Source of the DNA: Clostridium sp. HBUAS56010
Lineage (GTDB): Bacteria > Bacillota > Clostridia > Lachnospirales > Lachnospiraceae
Length of the DNA stretch: 64,000 bases
Direction of reading: 5' to 3'
Assembly: GCF_007115105.1 (NCBI RefSeq)
Contig: NZ_SULJ01000001.1
Coordinates: forward strand, 682,001 to 746,000
Shown: piece by piece, positions 18,794 to 26,480 of the stretch
Position numbering within the stretch: position 1 is the stretch's first letter
How the letters are laid out: every line of letters starts with the position of its first letter
Translations under genes and position numbers: made by a program
The notes under the pieces: generated by a model
What the model was told of the DNA's origin: nothing
The model's database searches: none
What the model saw: only the letters and a program-made list of their open reading frames with translations

Positions 18794-19588
18794 TTAAAAA
18801 TGAGATACCAGTGCAAGTCCTGTTACCAGCGCCAGTTCACAGATCTGCAGAAAATATCCTGCAAGATCTCCGGTAATTCCACCGAATTCCCGTTTTGACA
18901 TGACATAATAGTACCCATACACAATCGCTGCGGTTATCAGACTGACAGAAACAGCCCGGATTCCTCCAAACCACCAGATTCCGAAAAATGACATAGCAAT
19001 GTATGCCGCCATAACCCTTCCTACCGCTCTCTTATGTGCAGCACCGGAAAAAGAAGCGGCAAGTCCACTTTTTTTTGCCATGGGAAAGGTGACTACAGCC
19101 AGTCCGCTTAATGCCCTGGTAAGCAGATAGACCATGGACACGGCTTTCATCATCTCCGTTTTCATCTCCCAGACTGCTGCCGTATAAAAAAGGAAATAAA
19201 CACAGCATCCAATGATGGCAAATGCTCCGGTATGAGGATCTTTTAGAATATCCAGCTTCTTTTCCCTGTCCTGATGGGAAGCTTTTGCATCAATCACATC
19301 CAAAAGCCCGTCCATATGGATTCCCCCGGTAATCAGAACCGGAATTACCACCGGAAGAATCTTCGCAAAGAAAGGAAAGGAAAACATTAGACTGACCTGA
19401 ACCAATCCCAAAACAAGCAAACCGATCACTCCGCCAATCAGAGGAAAAAAGCACATGGTATACTTCATCCGCTCCCTGGTCCATTCTACCTGAGGCATGG
19501 GAATCCGGGAATACATGGAAAATGCAATCACAAAACTTCCCAATAAGTTGAATCTGCTTTTTGTTTCATCAATAACCGGATCTTTCAT
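18794..19588 (-). CDS. cobS: Adenosylcobinamide-GDP ribazoletransferase (cobalamin synthase)
   Basis: A 264-residue integral membrane protein with the CobS signature region (PVLITGGIHMDGLLDVIDA) whose acidic residues bind metal, and about six hydrophobic segments. It joins AdoCbi-GDP and alpha-ribazole (phosphate) in the last assembly steps. ATG 19588 has AGGGAGA upstream; the in-frame ATG at 19624 does not. First gene of the second cobalamin block, with promoter at 19637-19665. Confidence 0.93.
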   Translation of the reverse strand: MKDPVIDETKSRFNLLGSFVIAFSMYSRIPMPQVEWTRERMKYTMCFFPLIGGVIGLLVLGLVQVSLMFSFPFFAKILPVVIPVLITGGIHMDGLLDVIDAKASHQDREKKLDILKDPHTGAFAIIGCCVYFLFYTAAVWEMKTEMMKAVSMVYLLTRALSGLAVVTFPMAKKSGLAASFSGAAHKRAVGRVMAAYIAMSFFGIWWFGGIRAVSVSLITAAIVYGYYYVMSKREFGGITGDLAGYFLQICELALVTGLALVSHF

Positions 19589-19636
19589 AATATCTCCCTG
19601 TATGTCTTTGTAATATTCTGTCAAACATTTAAAACT

Positions 19637-19665
19637 ATCATATCACACTCGGTAAAAAATGTCAT
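19637..19665 (-). promoter_or_regulatory. Promoter of the cobS-cbiC operon
   Basis: ATGACA (19665-19660), 17-bp spacer, TATGAT (19642-19637). Predicted transcript start near 19630 leaves only about 42 nt before the cobS ATG, too short for a cobalamin riboswitch. Confidence 0.65.
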
Positions 19666-19674
19666 TTCTATATC

Positions 19675-19722
19675 AAAAAAGATAAGACCAGCTTCCTGAC
19701 TCCGGATGCCGGTCTTATCCTT
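19675..19722. terminator. Terminator closing the hydrogenase-maturation operon
   Basis: GATAAGACCAGC (19681-19692) pairs with GCCGGTCTTATC (19708-19719), with six A/T on the left (T-run for minus transcripts) and CTTTTTTA on the right. A strong hairpin that separates hydF from the downstream cobS promoter. Confidence 0.88.
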
Positions 19723-19741
19723 TTTTATTCTTCATTCCTGT

Positions 19742-20938
19742 TTATGAAAGCATCTTTTCTAACTCCGGAAGCACCATAAGGCTTCTTTTTAAAATTCCCT
19801 TCATAAACGCAATGGCAATGCCATAATTGGTAAACGGCACACCTGCATCAGCGGCACATTTTCTGCGGTATTCCATCTCTCTTTCATTGAGCATGCAGCC
19901 ACCGCAGTGAATGATCAACCGGTATGGGCTTAAATCTTCAGGAAACTCTCTGCCAGAAGTCGTTTCTATGACAAGGTTCTTTTTCGTATACTCATGAATC
20001 CATCTGGGCAGTTTTACCGTTCCAATATCATCACACTGTCTGTGATGCGTGCAGCCTTCTGAAATAAGAATCTTATCGCCAGCCTCCAGCCTGGAAAGAG
20101 CTGCTACTCCCTTTACCGCATCCGTGAGGAAGCCTTTGTATCTCGCCATGAGAATGGAAAAAGATGTAAGCAGAATATCTTCCGGTGTATCTTTGCTCAC
20201 CTGGGCAAACGCCTGGCTGTCTGTAATAACCATAGCTGGTTTTGTTCCCAGACGATTAAGGGCTTCCTTTAATTCTGTATCTCTTACAGAAATTGCAATT
20301 GCACCAGCTTCTAAAATGTCACGAATGGTCTGCTGCTGGGGCAGAATCAGCCGTCCTTTTGGAGCCGCTTTGTCAATAGGAATAACAAGTACCACCAGAT
20401 CCAGAGGCTTTAACAGATCACCTACCAGCCTTTTTGTGATGTCACCAGTGTTCACCAGCTTTCCAATCCGTTCTTTTAACTCCTGGATAAACAGACCTTT
20501 TTCTGCGCTGACAGACAGTCCGTCGTCATGATCCTGGCTGCCGCTTATATCACATTTATTATAAGCAACCACATAAGGAATGTCTTTTTCTTTAAAAAGT
20601 CTTAACAGTTCCTGGTCTGCCTCTGATTTTCCAGCGGTCTCATCCACAACTAAAACGGCACAGTTCACCCTGTTTAAAATCTGTTTTGTCTTTCTGACTC
20701 TCATCTCCCCTAAAGTTCCTTCATCATCAAATCCCGGAGTATCAATAATCACTACCGGTCCCAGGGGAAGCAGTTCCATGGATTTATGGACCGGATCGGT
20801 GGTAGTGCCTTTTACATCAGATACGACGGAAAGCTCCTGACCTGTCACTGCGTTGACCACGCTTGACTTTCCTGCGTTGCGGCGTCCAAAAAAGCCGATA
20901 TGTACCCGTTCGGATGACGGAGTTTCGTTAAGTCCCAT
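19742..20938 (-). CDS. hydF: [FeFe]-hydrogenase maturation GTPase HydF
   Basis: A 398-residue HydF scaffold/GTPase on which the diiron subcluster of the H-cluster is assembled. P-loop GRRNAGKSS (Lys24), switch DTPGFDDEG and NKCD give the GTPase domain (about 1-170). The C-terminal part carries the [4Fe-4S] ligands: the CTHHRQC segment and HCGGC (Cys345, Cys348). Follows hydG by 31 nt. hydE and the hydrogenase itself are not in this window. Confidence 0.95.
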   Translation of the reverse strand: MGLNETPSSERVHIGFFGRRNAGKSSVVNAVTGQELSVVSDVKGTTTDPVHKSMELLPLGPVVIIDTPGFDDEGTLGEMRVRKTKQILNRVNCAVLVVDETAGKSEADQELLRLFKEKDIPYVVAYNKCDISGSQDHDDGLSVSAEKGLFIQELKERIGKLVNTGDITKRLVGDLLKPLDLVVLVIPIDKAAPKGRLILPQQQTIRDILEAGAIAISVRDTELKEALNRLGTKPAMVITDSQAFAQVSKDTPEDILLTSFSILMARYKGFLTDAVKGVAALSRLEAGDKILISEGCTHHRQCDDIGTVKLPRWIHEYTKKNLVIETTSGREFPEDLSPYRLIIHCGGCMLNEREMEYRRKCAADAGVPFTNYGIAIAFMKGILKRSLMVLPELEKMLS

Positions 20939-20969
20939 AGGTTTTACCTCTCTTAAGCATCATAAGTGT

Positions 20970-22388
20970 TTAGAAGCGGAAATCTCTGATTCCTTCCTGG
21001 ATTTTCTCCAGATGGTCTTCACAGATTAAGCGTACCTTTTCTTTTGGAATCCGGTCCAGTTCTGCCTTAATCAGTGCCTCACCGATCTTTTTCGTATCAT
21101 CGGATGCATAATCCATCAGATATTCTTTTAAGGTCATAAGCGCATTGGGCTGACAGCAGTTATGAATCTGACCGCTTTTTAACAGCTTCATGAAACGGTC
21201 TCCGGTTCTTCCCTCCCGGTAGCATGCTGTACAAAATGATGGAATGTAGCCAAGATCCATGAGCCAGTGCACCACTTCGTCAAGAGAACGCTGATCAGAT
21301 ACATCAAACTGCTCCGTATCCGTAGGACGTTCTTCTTCCTGATAGCCGCCCACACTGGTTCTGGAAGCACCGCTGACCTGAGATACGCCCAGACGGATTA
21401 CCTTTTCTCTTACCTTCTGGCTCTCACGGGTGGATACAATCATTCCTGTATACGGAACAGATACACGGATCAGTGCACAGAGCTTTGCAAAGATTTCATC
21501 GTCAATTCCGTTGGCAAAAGCAGACGGGTCAATATCGTCAGCCGCTTTGATCCGGGGAACGCTGATGGTATGGGGACCCACACCGTGAACCGCTTCCAAA
21601 TGTTCTGCGTGCATTAAAAGTCCAGCAAATTCGTACTTATAAAGTTCCAGTCCAAAGAGAACCCCTAAACCAACATCATCCACGCCGCCTTCCATGGCAC
21701 GGTCCATGGCTTCCGTATGGTAGGCATAGTCATGCTTTGGTCCTGTTGGATGAAGTTTTTCATAGCTTTCCTTGTGATAAGTCTCCTGGAATAAAATATA
21801 GGTCCCGATTCCTGCCTCTTTCAGCTTTCTGTAGTTTTCAACTGTCGTTGCAGCGATGTTTACATTCACGCGACGGATGGCACCGTTTTTATGTTTGATG
21901 GAATAAATGGTATTGATACATTCCAGAATATATTCAATGGGATTATTAACCGGATCTTCTCCTGCTTCAATTGCAAGACGTTTATGTCCCATATCCTGAA
22001 GAGCAATCACTTCTCTCTTCACTTCTTCCTGGGTCAGTTTTTTCCTTGCGATATGTTTATTCTTCATATGGTAAGGGCAGTAAGTACAGCCGTTTACGCA
22101 GTAGTTTGAGAGGTAGAGGGGAGCAAACATAACGATTCGGTTTCCGTAAAAATCCTTCTTAATCTGCTCTGCCAGATCGTAAAGCTTTTGTATCTTTTCG
22201 GGATTCTCACATGCCAGAAGCACGGAGGCCTCCCGGTGTGTCAGACCTTTTAAAGTTCTTGCTTTTTCAATAATCTGATCAATTAATTCCTCGTTGTGCT
22301 TGTTTTTTTCCGCATATTCGAGAGTTTCTAATATTTCTTCGTGTGAAATAAACTCTTCCGCCTTTAGTGACTTTGGATCATACATCAT
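20970..22388 (-). CDS. hydG: Radical SAM tyrosine lyase HydG
   Basis: A 472-residue HydG that cleaves tyrosine to give CO and cyanide ligands for the H-cluster. The radical-SAM cluster motif CX3CX2C is at Cys97, Cys101 and Cys104; the C-terminal auxiliary-cluster motif CX2CX22C is at Cys386, Cys389 and Cys412. Both are complete and the length is normal. Located between the TM1266-like gene and hydF in one operon. Confidence 0.96.
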   Translation of the reverse strand: MMYDPKSLKAEEFISHEEILETLEYAEKNKHNEELIDQIIEKARTLKGLTHREASVLLACENPEKIQKLYDLAEQIKKDFYGNRIVMFAPLYLSNYCVNGCTYCPYHMKNKHIARKKLTQEEVKREVIALQDMGHKRLAIEAGEDPVNNPIEYILECINTIYSIKHKNGAIRRVNVNIAATTVENYRKLKEAGIGTYILFQETYHKESYEKLHPTGPKHDYAYHTEAMDRAMEGGVDDVGLGVLFGLELYKYEFAGLLMHAEHLEAVHGVGPHTISVPRIKAADDIDPSAFANGIDDEIFAKLCALIRVSVPYTGMIVSTRESQKVREKVIRLGVSQVSGASRTSVGGYQEEERPTDTEQFDVSDQRSLDEVVHWLMDLGYIPSFCTACYREGRTGDRFMKLLKSGQIHNCCQPNALMTLKEYLMDYASDDTKKIGEALIKAELDRIPKEKVRLICEDHLEKIQEGIRDFRF

Positions 22389-22479
22389 GTATTACTTCCT
22401 TTCTTTGGGGTCAGCATCCGCTTCTCCGTCAGTGGTATATTCTTTCATAAAGCCAGTGGCTTTTGAAATACTGGTTCTA

Positions 22480-22731
22480 TCAGCCCCCTATGCCCTGATA
22501 GGCCGTCTTGGAACTGATTCCTTTTAGTTTTCCAATCTTGCCTGTTAACGCAGAGATGGTGGTCTGAGGTGCATCCACCGCAATACTTATGATACATACG
22601 CCTTTTTTCGGATATGGAATTCCCATTCGTCCAATAATAAAGCGACGGTAATCGTGGAGAATATCATTGAGCAATTCCACTGATTTTTCTTCCTCCACAA
22701 CAATTCCGATGACAGCAATTCTTGTCTCCAT
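22480..22731 (-). CDS. TM1266-like protein of the iron-only hydrogenase system
   Basis: An 83-residue ACT-like/CopG-type small protein (start METRIAVIGIVVEE, then ISIAVDAPQTTISALTGKIGKL) matching the TM1266 family that is almost always encoded with hydE/hydF/hydG and is thought to regulate the hydrogenase system. Start ATG follows GGAGGAAGAGGT. It is the first gene of the hyd operon, behind the structured leader at 22771-22868. It could act on its own leader or on hydrogenase genes elsewhere; neither is shown here. Confidence 0.85.
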   Translation of the reverse strand: METRIAVIGIVVEEEKSVELLNDILHDYRRFIIGRMGIPYPKKGVCIISIAVDAPQTTISALTGKIGKLKGISSKTAYQGIGG

Positions 22732-22770
22732 ACCTCTTCCTCCGTTTCAATCGTTTGTGTGTGATTATCC

Positions 22771-22868
22771 GCAAAGAAAAAACCGCACCAAAAAGGTACG
22801 GCTAATCATTCCCCAACTGCCGAACCTTCGGCCTCAAACATGGGTTTTTGGTGTCAGGATGCTACTAT
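22771..22868 (-). ncRNA. Structured leader with antiterminator/terminator switch before the hyd operon
   Basis: The RNA from about 22868 contains a GCCGAA/UUCGGC hairpin (22832-22819) closed by CCCA (22844-22841) pairing UGGG (22815-22812). Then comes an intrinsic terminator: CCGUACC (22801-22795), UUUUU loop, GGUGCGG (22789-22783), U-run (22782-22777). The segment CACCAAAAA (22853-22845) is perfectly complementary over 9 nt to UUUUUGGUG (22794-22786) in the terminator, so the two folds exclude each other. That is the layout of a riboswitch or protein-controlled attenuator. I do not recognise the aptamer; it lacks cobalamin, SAM, FMN, TPP, THF and c-di-GMP signatures. Confidence 0.75.
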
Positions 22869-22874
22869 GTTTTA

Positions 22875-22903
22875 ACAATAGCATATGTGAGGATTTTTTT
22901 CAA
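22875..22903 (-). promoter_or_regulatory. Promoter of the hydrogenase-maturation operon
   Basis: TTGAAA (22903-22898), 17-bp spacer, TATTGT (22880-22875). The -35 overlaps the cobU stop codon, so the hyd operon has its own promoter immediately after the cobalamin genes. Confidence 0.75.
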
Positions 22904-23445
22904 TTAATTACTTTTAAAAATACAGGAATCCCTGCAATTACTTCTATAACCTGATCCGCCATGGCTCCAATTTTCTGGTTAATCAGGGCCAGGGTCTTCC
23001 GGTACACATTGGTTTCTTCGCTGTAACAGTCTCCATCAGAGAACACTTCATTGGTGACAATGGTGAAGTGGCGAGTCTGTTCTGCCACCTTTAAAATTCC
23101 TGTTATCACCTCTTTTACTACCTGTTCCGAAGAAAATCCCCTTTCTCCATCACCCATACCAAACAGTTCATTTGATACCAGATTAGACATGCACTCTAAA
23201 AGAACATCTGGTTTTTTTCCTTCATCCATTAAATTTAAACTTTTTAAATCCCGGTAACATTCCCGGGTTCTGAACTGTTTTTTTTCACGCATCTTCCTGT
23301 GCCTGTAAATCCTCTGTTCACATTCTTCATCCCATGGCTTCATGGTTGCAATGTAGATTCTTCTCTCTTCTCCATAACCCTCCACCAGATTTTCTGCATA
23401 TTCTGATTTTCCGCTCCCGCTTCCACCGATTATAAGAGTAATCAA
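22900..23445 (-). CDS. cobU: Adenosylcobinamide kinase / adenosylcobinamide-phosphate guanylyltransferase
   Basis: A 181-residue full-length CobU with intact P-loop GGSGSGKS (residues 7-14), the RIYIATMKPWDEE segment and VTNEVFSDG motif of the family. It phosphorylates adenosylcobinamide and attaches GMP, activating it for CobS. Overlaps cobT by 4 nt (ATGA). Last gene of the cbiD-led operon. Confidence 0.94.
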   Translation of the reverse strand: MITLIIGGSGSGKSEYAENLVEGYGEERRIYIATMKPWDEECEQRIYRHRKMREKKQFRTRECYRDLKSLNLMDEGKKPDVLLECMSNLVSNELFGMGDGERGFSSEQVVKEVITGILKVAEQTRHFTIVTNEVFSDGDCYSEETNVYRKTLALINQKIGAMADQVIEVIAGIPVFLKVIN

Positions 23446-24524
23446 GACTTTCCTCCCATTGGTTTATATTCTTCAATTTTAATATCATGAAAGGAGCTCA
23501 TCTTTCCATAAATATCGGCTGCCATAAGAAGAAGAGGTACAGCAGCAACTGCACCGCTCCCCTCACCCAGACACAGTCCTGCCTGAATCAGAGGCACAAG
23601 ATTCAGTTCCTCAAGGAGCCGTCTTCCTGCCGGTTCCGCAGAAACATGGGAGGCAAGCATGTAGTCACTGCACCCCGGATAGATGTGCTCCGCCGCCAGA
23701 GCTGCTGTAGCAGAAATAAATCCATCCACCAGTATGGGAACCCGGTAAACAGCTCCTCCTAAGAACACGCCGGTAAGACCAGCCAGATCAAGTCCGCCTA
23801 CCATGGATAAGACATCAATCCCGTCATGGCATAAGCAGGCGTAGCGGGAGATTCCTGCCTCAATTACTTCCAGCTTTCGCTTTAATCCCTGATCGCTTAA
23901 TCCAGCGCCTCTCCCAGTCAGAAGTCCAGGGTCTTCCTTCAATAATATAGAAGCAACGGCACTGCTGGTGGTGGTATTGCCAATTCCCATCTCTCCTGTT
24001 GCGATCAGACCATACCCCTTTGATGACAATTCTTCCACGATGGACATTCCCGTTATAATAGCCTTAACTGCATCAGCCCTTGTCATGGCAGGCTCCTTTA
24101 AGAAGTTTTTTGTCCCATAAGAAATCTTTTTGTTCAAAAGAGGGTAACGGGTCTTTGATTTTAAATCCCTGGCTACCCCTATATCCACCGGAAAGACATC
24201 CACTCCCGCTCTTTCTGCCATAATGCAGACACTGCTGTTGCCATCCGTCATATTTTCAACAACAACGGCGGTTACTTCTTTTCCGGTCTGGGTAACCCCT
24301 TCTTCCACAATTCCGTTATCCGCACACATAATAACCAGAGCGCATGGTTCTGATTTTACCTCGGAGGTGCGGCGCATCCCTGCAATCTTTATCATGTCTT
24401 CTTCCAGTGCTCCCAGACTGTTCAAAGGCTTTGCCACCTTGCTCCAGCGCAGCCGGGACAGTTCCATGGCATGTTCATCCGGCGGAGCAATCTGGTGTAA
24501 ATATGGTTCCAGTTCTTTTATCAT
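23442..24524 (-). CDS. cobT: Nicotinate-nucleotide:dimethylbenzimidazole phosphoribosyltransferase
   Basis: A 360-residue CobT that makes alpha-ribazole phosphate from the lower-ligand base. Family signatures visible include KPLNSLGALE, ADNGIVEEGVTQTG, GEMGIGNTTTSSA and the C-terminal LGEGSGAVAAVPLL with the catalytic Glu. ATG 24524 overlaps the cbiA stop as ATGA; an upstream in-frame start would add 42 residues with no family similarity. No benzimidazole synthesis genes are seen, so the lower ligand is undetermined. Confidence 0.95.
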   Translation of the reverse strand: MIKELEPYLHQIAPPDEHAMELSRLRWSKVAKPLNSLGALEEDMIKIAGMRRTSEVKSEPCALVIMCADNGIVEEGVTQTGKEVTAVVVENMTDGNSSVCIMAERAGVDVFPVDIGVARDLKSKTRYPLLNKKISYGTKNFLKEPAMTRADAVKAIITGMSIVEELSSKGYGLIATGEMGIGNTTTSSAVASILLKEDPGLLTGRGAGLSDQGLKRKLEVIEAGISRYACLCHDGIDVLSMVGGLDLAGLTGVFLGGAVYRVPILVDGFISATAALAAEHIYPGCSDYMLASHVSAEPAGRRLLEELNLVPLIQAGLCLGEGSGAVAAVPLLLMAADIYGKMSSFHDIKIEEYKPMGGKS

Positions 24525-25912
24525 AAAAGGTGTCCTTTCCGTACCAGAAGATCCCTGCATACCGTTACAAACCGCTTTGGAAGCAAAGGATTGGAGGGAT
24601 AATAGAAATGAGGGAAGCCTGCAAACAGATTCTGCCTGCCATGGACACAATCCCAGTTTCTTTTCTGACCTGGTTTTTCTGCTCTTAAGTAATCCCCATT
24701 GTTTTCGCTGTCCCAGTAATGAAATTCATGACCTTTTATGGATTCTCCCACATGTAAGAAGGACAGATTTTCCTTTGGAAAGGCTTCCACATAACCAAAT
24801 CTGGACAGACGTTTTGTGGGAAATGTCTTTCCTTTTATTATGCCTGCCATGGGATAAATTCTGTGATCTTCTGTCTCCAGTTCTTCATGAAGGTACATAA
24901 ATCCACCGCATTCTGCCAGTATGGGAATGCCTTGTTGAAAAACATTTCGTATATCCGAAAGCAAGGAAAAATTTTCTGAAAGTTCTTTTCCGTGAAGTTC
25001 CGGATAACCTCCTCCAAAGATTAATCCCGATATGTCTTTTGGCAGATGTTGATCTTTTAAAGGACTAAATGGAACAAGTTTTGCTCCAAACTTCTCTAAC
25101 AGTTTTAAATTCTCCTGATAATAAAAGCAAAAAGCCTCATCCATGGCAATTCCCACGGACACCGGCATGATTGTTTCTTTCGAAATCACCGCCTCTTCCT
25201 TCCCAAAACAAGAAAGGGCAGGTGCCTGGTCAGCAAGAGCGAGAAGTGCATCAATTTCAATGGTCTCTTCTATAATACATGCCAGACCCTCAAGCTGATT
25301 TTTCAGCCCCTCTAACTCTGACGGGAGAACCAGTCCAAGATGACGGCTGTCTAAACGTCCCTCTTCACATTCAGGCAGGAAGCCGTATACCTTTACTCCC
25401 AGTTTTTCAATCTCCGGCTTCAGCCTTTCAACCATGACTTTCGATGTGCGGTTTAAGATCACACCGGCAATACGACTGTCCTCTTTATAATCCAGAAAGC
25501 CCTTTATCACAGCAGCGAGGGAAAGGCTGGCTCCCTTGCAGTCCACGACCAGAACCACCGGCGCATCCAGTGTAGCTGCAACCTCATAAGAGCTTGCCCT
25601 GGTCGTATTTCCTCCCACTCCGTCATAATAGCCCATGACGCCTTCAATCAGAGAAATCTCCCCGTCTCCTGGCAGATCCAGAAAATATCTCTTTGCTTTT
25701 TCCTGATCCAGAAAATATGTGTCCAGATTGGCACTATCAATACCAAGCACCTGTTTGTGAAACATGGGATCAATAAAATCAGGTCCGCATTTAAAGGAAC
25801 GGCAAGGAATGTTCCGCAGGGAAAGAGCCGTTAAAAGCCCACAGGTAATCATGGTCTTTCCGCTGCCGCTTTTCGGTGCTGCAATCAAAAGACGTTTATA
25901 GGGATTGCTCAC
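24521..25912 (-). CDS. cbiA: Cobyrinic acid a,c-diamide synthase
   Basis: A 463-residue CbiA with an N-terminal P-loop (APKSGSGKT) and a C-terminal glutamine amidotransferase domain (ILAECGGFMYLHEE nucleophile Cys; GHEFHYWDSE). It amidates the a and c carboxylates of cobyrinate. I choose GTG 25912, preceded at 8 nt by GGAGG, over an ATG at 25936; it overlaps cbiT by 17 nt. Between cbiT and cobT. Confidence 0.93.
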   Translation of the reverse strand: MSNPYKRLLIAAPKSGSGKTMITCGLLTALSLRNIPCRSFKCGPDFIDPMFHKQVLGIDSANLDTYFLDQEKAKRYFLDLPGDGEISLIEGVMGYYDGVGGNTTRASSYEVAATLDAPVVLVVDCKGASLSLAAVIKGFLDYKEDSRIAGVILNRTSKVMVERLKPEIEKLGVKVYGFLPECEEGRLDSRHLGLVLPSELEGLKNQLEGLACIIEETIEIDALLALADQAPALSCFGKEEAVISKETIMPVSVGIAMDEAFCFYYQENLKLLEKFGAKLVPFSPLKDQHLPKDISGLIFGGGYPELHGKELSENFSLLSDIRNVFQQGIPILAECGGFMYLHEELETEDHRIYPMAGIIKGKTFPTKRLSRFGYVEAFPKENLSFLHVGESIKGHEFHYWDSENNGDYLRAEKPGQKRNWDCVHGRQNLFAGFPHFYYPSNPLLPKRFVTVCRDLLVRKGHLL

Positions 25913-26477
25913 GTTCCATTCCTCCCTCTCCTCCAAAAGACAGGATATACACCGGATTCAATCCCATCATCAGATGATAGCTTCCTGCTTTTTTTGCCTT
26001 TGATACCTGAACCTGAACCACCTCTGACGAAATACGATGATCTCTTAACCACTCAAGCACCTCTGCCAGGGATTCCAGAGCCAGAACATTGATCACCACA
26101 CGTACAGCCGGGTTCTTTTTTAAAACCAGATTCAGGATCTCTTTCATGGAACCTGATGTTCCGCCTAAAAACACATGAGTGGGCATCTCCAGACTGCCTA
26201 ACGCTTCCGGTGCGGTTCCTTCTACCACTTCCAGCCGGTGTGCAGAAAACTTTTCCTTGTTCGCACCGATCAGGCTGACTGCTTCCGGCTTTTTTTCAAT
26301 GGCATAGACTCTGCCTGAGGGAACCAGAAAGGAAGCCTCAACAGAAACCGAACCAGTTCCAGCTCCCACATCATATAAAACCGAATCCGGAGTTAATTCA
26401 AGCTTTGAGATGGAAACTGCCCGAACTTCACTTTTCGTCATTGGTACCGCTCCCCGGATAAATAATTCATCTCTCAT
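25896..26477 (-). CDS. cbiT: Cobalt-precorrin-6B C15-methyltransferase (decarboxylating)
   Basis: A 193-residue class I SAM methyltransferase with the glycine-rich motif DVGAGTGSVSVEA and the opening FIRGAVPMTKSEVRA that typifies CbiT. It methylates C15 and decarboxylates the C12 side chain, partnering with CbiE. Starts 3 nt after the CbiJ-CbiE fusion gene ends. Confidence 0.93.
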   Translation of the reverse strand: MRDELFIRGAVPMTKSEVRAVSISKLELTPDSVLYDVGAGTGSVSVEASFLVPSGRVYAIEKKPEAVSLIGANKEKFSAHRLEVVEGTAPEALGSLEMPTHVFLGGTSGSMKEILNLVLKKNPAVRVVINVLALESLAEVLEWLRDHRISSEVVQVQVSKAKKAGSYHLMMGLNPVYILSFGGEGGMEREQSL

Positions 26478-26480
26478 ATA

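Noticed and set aside
22806-22841. 11-codon leader-peptide frame in the hyd leader
   Set aside because: It starts with ATG and ends with TGA, but has no ribosome binding site and no run of regulatory codons.
22741-22899. Cobalamin riboswitch between cobU and the hyd operon
   Set aside because: The leader is only about 100 nt and shows no B12-box-like sequence or the long multi-helix core; the downstream genes are not B12 genes.
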